From Spirometra erinaceieuropaei (lineage: Eukaryota > Platyhelminthes > Cestoda > Diphyllobothriidea > Diphyllobothriidae), in NCBI GenBank assembly GCA_902702965.1, contig CACRXP010001151.1:65088-129087 (forward strand): DNA of 64,000 nucleotides, given 5' to 3'. Below the pieces are notes generated by a model, which saw nothing but the letters and a program-made list of their open reading frames with translations, was not told the origin of the DNA and searched no databases. Positions 34,746-45,600 of this stretch are shown here, piece after piece. The translations under genes and the position numbers were made by a program. Every line of letters begins with the position of its first letter. The stretch's first letter is position 1.

Positions 34746-35629
34746 GAGAAGTTCTCTTCATTGTAATTGATACATTTTGTTTCTTTTGGATTAGGTTGGG
34801 TTTCAGATCGGCCTTGAAATATTGCTGAATACTCCATGATGTCCATTGTTTTCGCCTGATCGTTCATAACGTCAAATTGTGAATTACCTGTCTGTTAAAA
34901 ACTCTAACATGAGATAAATATTAAAGCCCTTTACCAACTTAACGAGTGCGTGGGCGCTCTTTTTTTACGACGAAGGCCGATTTGGTAAACATCCGAAGAC
35001 TCCTTTAAACATCAAACTTTATTTTCAAAGAAAAAGGCAGTCCCTAACGAAAATCAGCAACGAATATGCCTTCGATCAATAAGAAACCTTTCCTTAATAA
35101 TTCGCCCATTTAGAAATGCCTTTTACACTGCACACTTTTGGCGGATCTCTGTGTGCTTCGCATTTTTGTACGGCGACGACCAAGAAAACACGTGGCACTT
35201 TTGGCCGTTTTAGACTCCGTTCATCCATTATGAATGCACGACAGAGCGGTCATAAAATATTGGTATTTTGTTGACACCTTTAATGATTTACTCGTTCCCT
35301 TTTGAAATGGGTATGTGCAGAATCTAGATTACACGAAGAGGAATGTGTCATATGTTAAAAAACTGAAAATGTCCTTTCGGTGGTGGTCATTTATGTGACA
35401 CCAGGTAGAATTTTCCCAGTGGCCAAACAGTTTCGGCCCATTGAACCTAAGGAATCCCTGTCTTAGTTATGACTGCACATCAAGGCATCTAATCACACCG
35501 ATTTGATAATACGAACTTTAAGAATCGATAAAATATCTGGTTTTTCTAAAATAACCTTTGTGCTAAAAAGCGGTTAATTATGCTTACCATCGGACATAAA
35601 ACAAATATTCATTTCCGGTAAAATCTCCG

Positions 35630-35925
35630 TATTAGAGTTACTTTTGAAGTTACGAATAGGTCTACCATCAGGAGTGGGGTATTGATGTCCCGCAGTTTCT
35701 ATCAGCTAGGCTTTTCAGGGGTACTCTAGGTTTTCTTCAATTTCGCGGCGGATGTGTCATACAGCAGGCTGCTTTGTCAGTTTCAGGCTTAGCCAGCTTC
35801 CCTACTACCCATTTAGGCATCCCGCTTCGGCTTACTTTACCTTTAATGCATAACATGCTTATTACTTATCACCGAAGCGATCGCATGACGGATAAGCAAA
35901 GATTCATTAAGAGTCCCGTGTCATC
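35630..35925 (+). repeat. Direct repeat R1, first copy
   Basis: Roughly 290 bp, about 90% alike by eye to 36903-37300. Landmarks: TTAGAGTTACTTTTGAAGT, CATCAGGAGTGGGGTATTGA, CAGGCTGCTTTGTCAG, CATCCCGCTTCGGCTTAC, and ending GGATAAGCAAAGAT. It lacks a ~100-bp segment present in the second copy. Confidence 0.85.
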
Positions 35926-36544
35926 CCGTGTGATCGACCTAGGCCAGGTCGATCGTTTGAAACGGCCCGTGGAATCTGACACCACAGTCTGCTCGACAGC
36001 ACAACTCCTCGAGAAATGTAAGAATGAAGGTCGTCTGTCATATGAGGCCATATGGTTTGCACGTCACGGTTCAGTAATATTTTCCAGGATTTAATGACGA
36101 TGACCAGCGAGTTACGCCTACGAATTAAACACGATATAGCGGACAATCCTCTTGGATAGTTCCATGTCCTCGTGTTCCTGAAAATTTAGACTTGCTTTAC
36201 GTTTGATAAAGAAACTACACTAACTCTCGCTTGTTGGCATTAAGCGTCAGTTATCGTCTGGGTGCTGAAAATGTGTATGAAATATTGTCTTTCGTTGCAC
36301 GGGTTAATATATTTACGGGCCGATTTGCTGTTTTGAATTTATTGCTCTACCGTGTGTTTAACTGCCATAACATCGAAATTGATTCCAGGTCTATTATTTA
36401 TTGTAAAAGGCCAGGCTGTTAGTTGCTTATATCAGGGACACATGGCAAAAAATAGGAAAGGAAGTGAAATTGAAGAATGGCTTAAACCATGCGTTGGCGC
36501 ATGATACAGTAGGGGTAGGTTACACTGTCGTTGTCCCAGATGTG
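35926..36544. other. Spacer between R1 copies
   Basis: No gene recognised. It starts with a 9-bp inverted repeat (GATCGACCT, 5-nt centre, AGGTCGATC) at 35931-35953. Confidence 0.4.
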
Positions 36545-36650
36545 AGCGCAATGGGTGCATTGAAAGTAAAGTAAACCGAAGAACGATGTTTAAGTAGTTA
36601 GTGGGAAAGTGGCCAAAACTAAAGCGCAGAGGGCAACCTGATTTTTTCGG
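36545..36650 (-). repeat. Inverted, diverged piece of repeat R1
   Basis: GCATTGAAAGTAAAGTAAAC is the reverse complement of the R1 segment ending TTTACTTT(A)ATGC. The next ~60 bases still follow the reversed R1 order, ending in GGGCAACCTG. Confidence 0.5.
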
Positions 36651-36775
36651 AATACAGTTTGGTCTAGTTTTGGAGTACAGGTTAGTATCAGGCTGAGAAT
36701 TGAGTCAGGGTTTGCGTTGAGTTTAAGATTTTTACTTAGAGTTTTGATTTGGATTCCGGTTTCTGTTGTAAGTTA

Positions 36776-36905
36776 GGTTATGGTTGGGGTTACGTTAAGG
36801 GTTAACGTTAAGGTAGGGTTGCGGTTGAGTTTAGGGTTAGGGCTTTGTTTAAGTTTAGTGTTAAGCTTGGGGTTGCTGTAAGGCTTATAATTACGTTAAG
36901 GATTA
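36776..36905 (+). repeat. Degenerate telomere-like G-rich tract
   Basis: A run of variants of GGTTA/GGGTTA, including GTTTAGGGTTAGGGC, ACGTTAAGGGTTAACGTTA and GGGTTGCGGTTGAG. It ends exactly where repeat R1 begins (GATTAGAGTTAC). TTAGGG is the common animal telomere unit; this interstitial tract is too irregular for an active telomere. Confidence 0.6.
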
Positions 36906-37300
36906 GAGTTACTTTTGAAGTAACGACTAGTTCTACCATCAGGAGTGGGGTATTGATGTCCCACGTTTCCTGTCAGCCAGGCTTTTCTGGGGTATTCTAG
37001 GTTTCCTTCAATTTCGCGGCATATGTGTCATACAGCAGGCTGCTTTGTCAGTTTCAGGCTTAGCCTGCTTCCCTACTACCCATTTAGGCATCCCGCTTCG
37101 GCTTACTTTACATTTAATGCCCGCACTGCGGCTGCAGTCGGAACGAGGATAGCGCACTCGACCCTTGCCTAGGCAACACAAATGTCAAACTGTAATCACG
37201 TCGATGGGGAAAGGAGTCAGGTGCATTGCATGCTTATTACTTATCACCGAATCGATCGCATTACGGATAAGCAAAGATCCATTAAGAGTCCCCTGTGGTC
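36903..37300 (+). repeat. Direct repeat R1, second copy
   Basis: Partner of 35630-35925 with an extra segment at about 37119-37218 between TTTAATGC and GCATGCTTATTAC. It abuts PLE sequence downstream. Confidence 0.85.
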
Positions 37301-37369
37301 GCGGTACAACAAAAACGCACACGTGTTTGAAGTGCAAATATTGGTTCCATGTTTTGGCAAACACATCAT

Positions 37370-37725
37370 CCGCGTAGGTAATGCCGAAATGTGTGGCCGG
37401 ATCTCGTCAAATGAGCCGCAACTTGAGAGCTGGCGTCATTTCTGCGCACCGCTGCGGCGTGTTCGGCCATTTGCGTTCGGAGCTGTCTTCCGGTTTCTCC
37501 GAAGCAGTTACTTTGTCCGCAACTGCACCAGATCCGATAAACGACTCCAGAAGTTTCTAGCCGTGGCAGTAGTCTTTCGGTTTCCTGCCCAGACGCCTGA
37601 TGGTTGCCTCCGGACTCTGTGCCACTCCAACCCCAAGTGGTGCGAGAAGGCGGCCGAGAGCTTCCGAAACGTTCTTGACTTACGGAAGTGCCCGCCAAGA
37701 TTTGGTGTCCGTGGGGTTAGGCCAT
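37370..37725 (-). mobile_element. PLE GIY-YIG segment, inverted relative to its own 3' end
   Basis: The minus strand reads the linker and GIY-YIG core: ETSGVVYRIWCSCGQSN, FGETGRQLRTQMAEHAAAVR and SQVAAHLTRSGHTF, where the similarity stops at about 37385. The residues that normally follow (EAEILARGDNRVSRELLESW) are found on the plus strand from about 37775. The two pieces are consecutive parts of one protein in opposite orientation. The Tyr of YVGET is replaced (CFGET), so the nuclease is probably dead. Confidence 0.8.
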
Positions 37726-38275
37726 TCGTCACTTTTGCGTATGCACCGGTCGACGAAGATGCGCGGATATCCATTGGCTTTGAGGCCGAAATTCTCGCAA
37801 GAGGTGACAACCGCGTGAGCCGGGAGCTACTGGAATCATGGTTTGCTGGCCCCCAGTCCATCAACAAGTGCAACGATATTCCGACTCCATACTCCGTGCT
37901 AGAACTTCGCGTAGGCGGAGTAAGAAGACATGCGGAGAGCGCAGAAGTGAACACTTTTTCCCAACACTGGGGTCGGTGCGTCAGATGGTCGAGCAATCAT
38001 CACGCCAACATCCAACACACGTGATGAAATTGCAGCAATTATGGACTCGAATGTCGGCCATCAAGCAGTGATCACATCAAGTGCGACGATCCCGGATGAA
38101 GGGGGGGCGTGAATGTTCATAGGTATGCGGCAGCATGGCTACTGCATCCTATAAATACCGCAGCCCCTTGTGCAACAACCACCCGTTTCTGCTTTTTTGT
38201 CTCTGATGATGGATTCGAGTAGGAATCCGAAACGTCAGGCTAATAAAGGTCTTGTCCCGGCGATCGTGTCTCCTT
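37726..38275 (+). mobile_element. PLE C-terminus and upstream pLTR-like repeat
   Basis: Plus-strand C-terminal coding (EAEILARGDNRVSRELLESW, then GPQSINKCNDIPTPYSVLEL) followed by the 3' untranslated end. From 37826 to 38275 this matches 39318-39766 at about 90% by eye, in direct orientation. Such partial tandem copies are typical of PLEs (pLTRs). It includes CCTATAAATACCGC and a hammerhead-like motif at 38203-38233. Confidence 0.82.
38203..38233 (+). ncRNA. Hammerhead-ribozyme-like core (partial)
   Basis: CTGATGA, then a perfect 6-bp hairpin (GGATTC, loop GAGTAG, GAATCC), then GAAAC. This follows the order of a hammerhead core (CUGAUGA, stem II, GAAA). One unpaired base separates CTGATGA from the stem, and I could not find a stem III with a UH cleavage site, so activity is doubtful. 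Hammerheads are known from Penelope-like elements. Confidence 0.35.
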
Positions 38276-39317
38276 CTTCAAGACTACTTCATTGGACTCG
38301 TATCTTCGCTTCTATTGCAATGTATGAGGGCGCGATGCGCTCCGATCGGCCCGGCGATGGGAAAGCTTCGCCCTTCGGGAGGCCTCTACTTACTCGCAGA
38401 TCAGATTTCTGCACAGGTGTCTCGACAATAATGTGTTACCGAAATGTGTTTCATACAAGCAACCGGTTAACACGGATTTGGCGAGACGAGCAGTATTTCA
38501 GCACGGCAGAAGGATGATCCGAGTGCTCCTCCAAGATTGCCACGCGAGACTTCGTAAGTACCGTCAAAGGATTGACCAAGAAAATACCATGGGTGAGATC
38601 GGTACGAATCTGCTCCGGCGGAGGATAGCTGAACAAGCCCGCGAACTGAGCATGATACGCGACGCAGCACTGGAGAACAAATTTCGATAGCTGCCCAATC
38701 CAACGTCGCCCGGAAACGTCAAACGGGTGCACAACCTGTCATCAAAGGAGCTGACGAAGGATCAGATGCAGGTTTAACGGCACGAAGCTTCATTTAACAC
38801 GGCTGACGCCAATCCTGTTAACATGATTGCAGCAGTGGAATCAATCCTTTGTCAGACAGAGGCAACGGAGGAGACTAAGAGTCTCATCCGACACCTAGTG
38901 TCGTCTCTCCTGATGGCCCACAGGCCGCGAGAAGTGCTTTCCAAGGTCGAACGTGAGGCGCTTAGAGAACTCAAGTCCGACAAAGACCTGGTCATCGTGC
39001 CAGCGGACAAAGGACGCGCCAAAGTTGTACTGGACAGGACAGACTACCTTCAAAAAGCCAAAGGTTTACTGGAGGACCGACAGGTCTATGTCCCATGTGC
39101 AACGAATCCTTTAAAGGCGCTGACACGCGAAATTAATGCTACATTGTTGGCTTTGGAGAGATCAGGTGCAATAACACCGACCGACAGACGCATGGCGAGA
39201 CCCCAAGATACGACTTTGGCCCGATTCTATGGCCTTTCTAAAGTGCACAAAGACGGCGCTCCTCTCCGACCCATCGTGTCGCTCAAAGGGACTCCAACGT
39301 ACGGACTGGCAAAGTGT
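38276..39317 (+). mobile_element. PLE N-terminal ORF, internally deleted derivative
   Basis: N-terminal PLE reading: RRAVFQHGRRMIRVLLQDCH, then after stops near 38690 and 38776 HNLSSKELTKDQMQV, MIAAVESIL, and a long open frame from 38823 with ALRELKSDKDLVIVPADKGR, RARFYGL-type fingers (LARFYGLSKVHKDGAPLRPI) and SLKGTPTYGLAK. At about 39316 the frame passes directly into the C-terminal GVQSINKCNDLPTPYSVLKL without RT motifs A-E or GIY-YIG. The 204-codon open frame (38823-39437) thus joins the first and last parts of the element in frame. It could be a chance in-frame deletion or a propagated non-autonomous form. Confidence 0.8.
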
Positions 39318-39766
39318 CTGGAATTATGGTTTACTGGGGTCCAGTCCATCAACAAGTGCAACGATCTTCCGACTCCATACTCCGTGCTAAAACTTCGCCT
39401 AGGCGGAGAAAGAAGCCATGCGGGAGGGCAGAAGTGAACAAATTTTCCCAACACTGGGCTTGGTGCGTCAGATGGTCGAGCAGTCATCACGCCAACGTCC
39501 AACGCACGTGATGAAATTGCAGCAATTATGGACTCGAATGTCGGCCATCAAGCAATGATCACACCAAGTGCGACGATCCCGGATGAAGGGGGGGGCGTGA
39601 ATGTTCATAGGTGTGCGGTAGCATGGTTACTGCATCCTATAAATACCGCAGCCCCTTGTGCAACAACCACCCTTTTCTGCTCTTTTGTCTCTGAGGATGG
39701 ATTCGAGTAGGAATCCGAAACGTCAGGCTAATAAAGGTCTTGTCCCGGCGATCTTGTCTCCTATTT
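39318..39766 (+). repeat. Downstream pLTR-like repeat of the PLE
   Basis: Second copy of 37826-38275. Contains the C-terminal codons to TGA at 39437, TATA-like CCTATAAATACCGC, the hammerhead-like motif at 39691-39721 (first box mutated to CTGAGGA) and the end ATCTTGTCTCC. Confidence 0.82.
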
Positions 39767-39949
39767 CAAAGCTAGACCTGTCTGAAAATAGAAAGATAAT
39801 TTTCGATCGAATAATAAGATCTGCGAACAACAAAATATGCAGTAATTCAAAGACTCGGCTTTAAAAGAACTGTCACTCAAGACGACGGCGATTTCGACGA
39901 TGCACACCGTATTTTCTTTGCACTATTTAAGGCATTCGGATATTTTGGA

Positions 39950-40012
39950 ATTTTGGGTCAAGAACTCCCAGAAATTAATACAGCTGATGCTGTATTTTCC
40001 CTCTTTTTGCCG
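39950..40012 (+). repeat. SINE tail fragment
   Basis: TTTTGGGTCAAGAACTCCC onward matches 40604-40665, part of the SINE body and tail; no tRNA head is left. Confidence 0.35.
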
Positions 40013-40524
40013 TTTATAATAAACTGTAGGCATGACAGTCAGGGAGCCTAGTTTAGATTAATACTTTGTACGGCGCCCCGCTTAACGCGCCTCACTCCAA
40101 AAGCGTTGAAAGTAAGTGACGAACTGAGGTGGGCATGACACACTTAAACGAGTCTACGCAGTGTCCGCGCATTTCATAACAAATGCCGCTCCTGGGGAAT
40201 AGACGCAATGCCACGCGTAGGCACATGCCGCACGTCGCTACAGCCGCTTGTGTCCAATCTGGATGTCAAATGGCTGGCCAAATCTGACAGTGGACTGGCG
40301 TATACATGAGAAGGAGAGAGATTGAGGACGGCTCTGGGGAATCACAGTCGTAAAAGGTTAATTCGACGTGAGTCTTTTTAATACAATTTTCTTGCCGAAA
40401 TTCCAAAATGCAGTAATGTGCAACATTATAACCGGATGGAAGATGTTTACTAATGGTCTGGTAACGTTATGGGTAATAGTTTCTCTAACATTGTCAATAC
40501 ACCCAAATTCAGTCGGCAGGACAA

Positions 40525-40670
40525 TGAGTTTGCTTGCTCAGTGGTCAGGGCGTTTAATTTCTAACTAGCACAGTGCGGCTTTGAGTCATATGAGTTGTGA
40601 AAATTTGGGTCAAGAGTTGCTAATAAGCCCGAAATAGCTATTGCAGTTTTCTCTTTCTTTGGCGGGATTT
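40525..40670 (+). mobile_element. tRNA-derived SINE, diverged
   Basis: Box A-like TGCTCAGTGGTCAGGGCG near 40534 and box B-like GGCTTTGAGTCAT near 40577, followed by GCTAATAAGCCCGAAATAGC and CTCTTTCTTTGGCGG, the same body and tail as the minus-strand SINE at 34033-34268. Confidence 0.6.
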
Positions 40671-42230
40671 CTCTTGCTACCTAGGAATATTGACATCAGG
40701 GATATTTACAAGTAATTTGCGTCTTGGTACGGACAAATCCTGACTGACAACTTTAGTTTATTAGACCCTTGTACCTGCAGCAGTTTTCAGGCGATTGAGA
40801 TATTACTGAGTAAGATGTCAGCCACGTAGTCAGCCTCAGTAAAACGCCGTTCACTAGAAGCGGCACAGTTGTAACAAATACTGTCATGTCGGAACTGCCT
40901 AATATATTATTAAATGATGGAAAAATGTTTGCTAGGCACCTTCAGATAAATGGCTACAATACACTGCTTCTGACGATTTGAATGCCAAAAATGATATTCT
41001 GATGTGCATTCTGGAAAAACTACTCGATTTCAACCCTCTAGCATGGCAATTACAAAAAGTTTGGGGTAACGTAAAATGGTCAAATAAATCTCAAAGAACT
41101 CGTGCAGGACTTTTATATTAGCTGTCGTGTGTTACTTCATCAGCCGTATCGATCGTGGCACTTTATCCATTGCCGAAAATATGCGCAAAGTTTATTGAAC
41201 TGAGGCCGTTATGTAAAGTCCACAGCGACAGAATCACTTTGAACGTTGCATTGAGTATATTCAAGGAACCGAAGTTAAGTGTACGATTGTCATACTGCTC
41301 GCAATTTAGTGATTTGCATAAAAGTCTTTCTTATTTAAATGTGTCAAACCGGGTACCAGCCTAAATCCTTCCTGTATCTGGACGTTTAATAAACAGCCGG
41401 AATCCATTTAAAATATCCAATTAGATAAATGGCTACACGACTCAGACGGTAGAACTGCATGTTTGCTTAGCAAAAAACACAAAGGCCCTTTTAGGCAATA
41501 AAATGGTCATGTATGCGAACGTTTTGAGGATAATTAAATATTATGCAAAACTGGACAGAATAAGATGAGTGTCACAGAATCATTCTACGCGTGCATCAAC
41601 GAGACGGATTGCTAGTTGAATTTCGGTCATTTGCCCTCCAGTGAACCACAGAGACTTCAAACAAACTGCATCGTCCGTCAGCGGTTGCCAGTCATGTAAC
41701 CCGCTGCACTTTCGGCCCCGCGGTGTGCCTTTGTCTTGCGCTGTGTTTTGATAATAGCTTAAGATGCAAAACGGAATGCCCCACCTTAAGTTTATACTGC
41801 AGGCTGCAATATGTCAATCAGCTTAGATTTCACCGCCGTTGGCAACTTCACCTTCATGTCCTGCTGCATTCTCCATTAACCAGGATGATTGCCTTAAATT
41901 CAATGACATTTGACTCTGTAGAACTGAATATTAAACAAATTTTTTTCATATTATGACGCCTGGGTAAATGAATAAATTGTGAATTAAGCAACGTGGGATA
42001 AGGCGTCCTTCGCTGTTTGTGTCCGCAGAGGTGGACACATCCCTATATGCATTCTTTAATTAAACAATTGTGTCAGAGCGGTGTTCTGTCAAATATCTCA
42101 CCAGCTAGGCAATGCTGCCTCAAATGTTTTAAGCGAATGCAGTGCATAGCCATGTAAGCACACTGAACCGCGCGTAGAATGACGCACGAAACTATAAGCG
42201 ATATAAATTAAGAATGCCTTCTGTCGCAAC
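40671..42230. other. No supported gene
   Basis: No recognisable feature. Confidence 0.4.
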
Positions 42231-42234
42231 AGGT

Positions 42235-42305
42235 TACCGGCTCAGTAAAGAAGCGTCAGTATCAACGCTCAGTGTACATAGAATCCGTGCTCGAATCCCA
42301 GGTTA
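42235..42305 (+). repeat. Possible tRNA-like SINE head
   Basis: CCGGCTCAGTAAAGAAGCG resembles box A and GTGCTCGAATCCC resembles box B at a tRNA-like distance. No SINE body follows, so it is weak. Confidence 0.3.
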
Positions 42306-42424
42306 TCAAAACCTGTGATTAGTTGAGCTGTTTAAAAATGGTTTACAATGCACAACCAGTCATACAATGTTTCATGGTTTTTGGTAATATTGCCTATGCG
42401 CAGTGAGAGTGCTAAATAAAAACA

Positions 42425-42690
42425 TGCATACCGAGATCCTGAAATGCCTTTTTGACTCTAAATGACTGCATATGTAAAATTGCTATATTGATTATTGTGC
42501 AGTATAATTCAATAATAATTCAGTTTTGTCAGGACATCGATTTGTGAACGGGCTTCTTCCTCGCTGCCTAAAAATTGTACTACATTTAGCTACACAATCA
42601 AAATACACTTTTTTCGATGTTCTCGTTAATTTAAATACATTTTGCAGAAAATATGCATAAAATGATCACTTTGTTTATTCAATTGGTAGC
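42425..42690 (+). repeat. Inverted-repeat family: left arm only
   Basis: Diverged match to 52270-52540: CCTGAAATGCC, a TTGTCAGGACATCG block, then CGATGTTCTCG and ATTTAAATACATTTTGCAG. Confidence 0.45.
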
Positions 42691-42699
42691 CAGTTGCGT

Positions 42700-45600
42700 T
42701 TCTAAATTATACACTTGGAGCAAAACTAGCTTTTAACTTTAAAAACCAGTCTCTCATAATATAATTTATGAGCATTAACAAAACATAATATATGTTAATT
42801 TGTATATGGTGCACGTAAAACATACGCTGAAGCTCAAATCCACTGCAAAAATATAGTACCCGCTTAATGGCATCTTCTGAATAGAGAATGCAAATATATG
42901 ATTTTATTCACACGGACAATGCAGCTTGTAATGTGGAAACACTATAAACAAGTTTTACGTCGAGCAGGGTTAACGTTTATTTGGAAATTTAAAATGTTTT
43001 ATTTTAACCATGCAATCCAAACGAAACTCATATTTCTACCAGGCAAGTAAAAGAACAACTGTTTTTGGTCGTCATCTATAAAATGTACTTTAATTTATAA
43101 TTGCATTTAAATTTAAATTATAAATATAAAACTGCATGTTTGGTCGGTTTTTTACAGCAACGTTTTCTTGCTGATGGCGTAAAATAAGCTCATACAAAAG
43201 CCGGCGTCCGGATATGCCTGAAATTCCCTGTGGTTGTACTGCACGATCATTGATATCGCAACCATACCCATGTTATCTTTTCAGATCGAAAATATTTTTC
43301 AAAATTCCGATTAACATTTTATGAGCTAACATAGCACCCTTATGCATGTGTTTGTGCCTGTGAATTTTCTTAACCACGTAGAAGGCTGGAGGTTTTTCTG
43401 AAAAAAACTTGTCATTATCCTTTATGTCCGGCATTTGTTCGGTTGCGCTAGTCCTGCGCGAGCAAATGGCCGCTTTTGTCCATGCGCATGGTAGACACTA
43501 GTCGCAGTATCTCACGCTAACCCATGGCGCATTCTCATTCCTGTTTGGCTAATGAGTCCGATAAATCGCCTAGGACAAGGGGACGGAGGCGTTAGTAAAC
43601 TAAATGCTGAGTAGGAATCTGTCCTCATAGCACATGAACAACTTTTAAATTTAAAAAAATTGAACGTTCCTCAACCCCACACGACTCGCTCTCTGTCATG
43701 AACCGAAGGTTTGGAACTGACAATGTTACTCCACTGAGGGCATAGGGTTTGTTATGAAATAGCTTTTACTTGATGTGTATATTTGAACTATATTTTCAAC
43801 ATTGAGTTCATTGAAGATATTTTTATCTCCGAGTACTCTTATCAATCGGTTTTGTCACCCTTTCATTGATAACATATCGACAAAATGCGCCTGAACTTTA
43901 TTTCATCCGCATTGGGACTACCTTTTATTCAGCCATTACTGCTAAAGATTTAAAATAATTCCTCAGATTTGTTGAGGTTCATTCCGCTAAATCATCTGTA
44001 AAATTTAGCCTTTCTTGTTAATGTTCTCCCAAGATACTCTTTATTTCAAGTTGCAGACAGAGATCTTGTGCTTTAATGCTGTTATGGACCAGCGACGTTA
44101 TTATAGCTCGATTAAAGAGCAATGTCTGTGGGAAAAGGAGATTGGAGGCCTTTTTGCTTTATAGATTGTCTACTAGAGGACACACAGAAAGACGAGAAGC
44201 TCTTCAATGAGATGCTTATTTTGGCTGATTGTTTAATCAACAAATTCTGCTAGTTGTCAGCGCTCAATCGCTAAATTCAAAAGCGGAAAACAGAGGGCCA
44301 CTGTTTTCGGCAGCAATAACAGTTGTTCTGAATAAGTGGCCTACGCGTTCCGTTAGTGACGGCGCACAGTTACCGCCTTCTATTTTACTGGGGCCTCAAA
44401 GTAAGAGAGTAATACAGTCGCTTGCATAATTAACGTCAACTTGATCGACGAGTATGCCTTATTTGCGGCATTTATATACGGCATCTACGGCGGTTTCTGT
44501 TACCGTAAATCGAAAAGATGTCATCAACGTAGCCATCGTTATGCCTAGTCCTATTATTCTGATACCAATTGTTAAAATCTCTTCAGCTTACTTAAACATA
44601 TGTCAGCAAAGAAGGGTCGAAGATTTAAGCTGATAACAACGCCGACTATTTTTTTTCTGTAGAGTCTTTTGTAAAAACGTAAGTGCACATTTCATTTGAA
44701 TCATAGTAATATGTTCTTGGATGCGTTTGTCGCAGGATTCGGCGCCTATTCATAATAATACGGAAACAACTTCGGGGCATGACTGGGATAAGGAGACATA
44801 AGGAAAATAAACAGTGCAATATTCGCACATGTTTCTTCCGGCACCGTGTGGACACCAATACATTTGTCGTGTGCTTAATAAGGTCCCATCCACCTGCCCT
44901 AAGCTACTGTGCCAGGGTTTGCTTGCAGCATTAGAAACGACAGTTATCAGGTTACAAAAGCAGGCCTTGTGCGCCGAGAAAAACCTAGTTCACGTTCCCC
45001 ACCCACCACGGTCATAAGCCGACTAACTACATACAACTGTCCGTGACCTTCCGATTTTACCCCGACCCCGCAATGACTCTGATTTACCCCCACCCTCATA
45101 TTGCCACATCCCGCCGGCGCCTTAAGGCAAACCTTGATCGATATCTCTAATCACAGACAGATTCTACCTGACCCCTCTTCCATAGCAATGTGCTGACTTG
45201 ACGAGAAGTGATCGAAACCAAACTTATACTCGCCAACACGTCTAGTAACTGCTGCCATGGGGATTTCGGCAAGTTTAATCGACAAGTCCTAACTCCCAAG
45301 TAAGCGTAAATACCAGTATCATTAAGTATAAGGGGCATATTTAAGCATCAGGTTTTAAGAAATAGGACTATACACGCATTGGCATCTAAAGACCATTCAT
45401 ACTTTAAACGCACTTTGGGCATCTAATCAGAAGCGGCTTGCACAACTAATTGAATGGATGCCGGATGAAGAGCCCAATGCTTTCAAGTAACCACAGTTTG
45501 CATTCTAAAAATGCTCTGAGTTTATGGACCTTGTAAACGGTCGTGCAACAGGTAGACATTTTTCGCCAATATGCCCTGCACTTTCACTTACTAATGGAAT

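Larger units (their letters stand above)
33945..35560. repeat. Segmental duplicate U2
   Basis: Direct-orientation partner of U1, with substitutions throughout and a SINE inserted at 34033-34268. The SINE therefore arrived after the duplication or was lost cleanly from U1; insertion is simpler. Confidence 0.65.

Noticed and set aside
35931..35953. 9-bp inverted repeat GATCGACCT/AGGTCGATC as an operator-like site
   Set aside because: Isolated, no gene next to it, and such sites arise by chance in 64 kb.
37182..38024. 280-codon plus-strand ORF as a single gene
   Set aside because: Its first part is the shadow of an antisense GIY-YIG segment and its last part is the PLE C-terminus; the continuity is accidental.
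43900..44230. Possible plus-strand RT relic around SAKSSVKFSL
   Set aside because: Only one ten-residue similarity; neighbouring frames give no further PLE motif.
44500..44540. Minus-strand YVDDIF string resembling RT motif C
   Set aside because: The preceding residues are polar and no other RT motif is in register on that strand. Likely chance.
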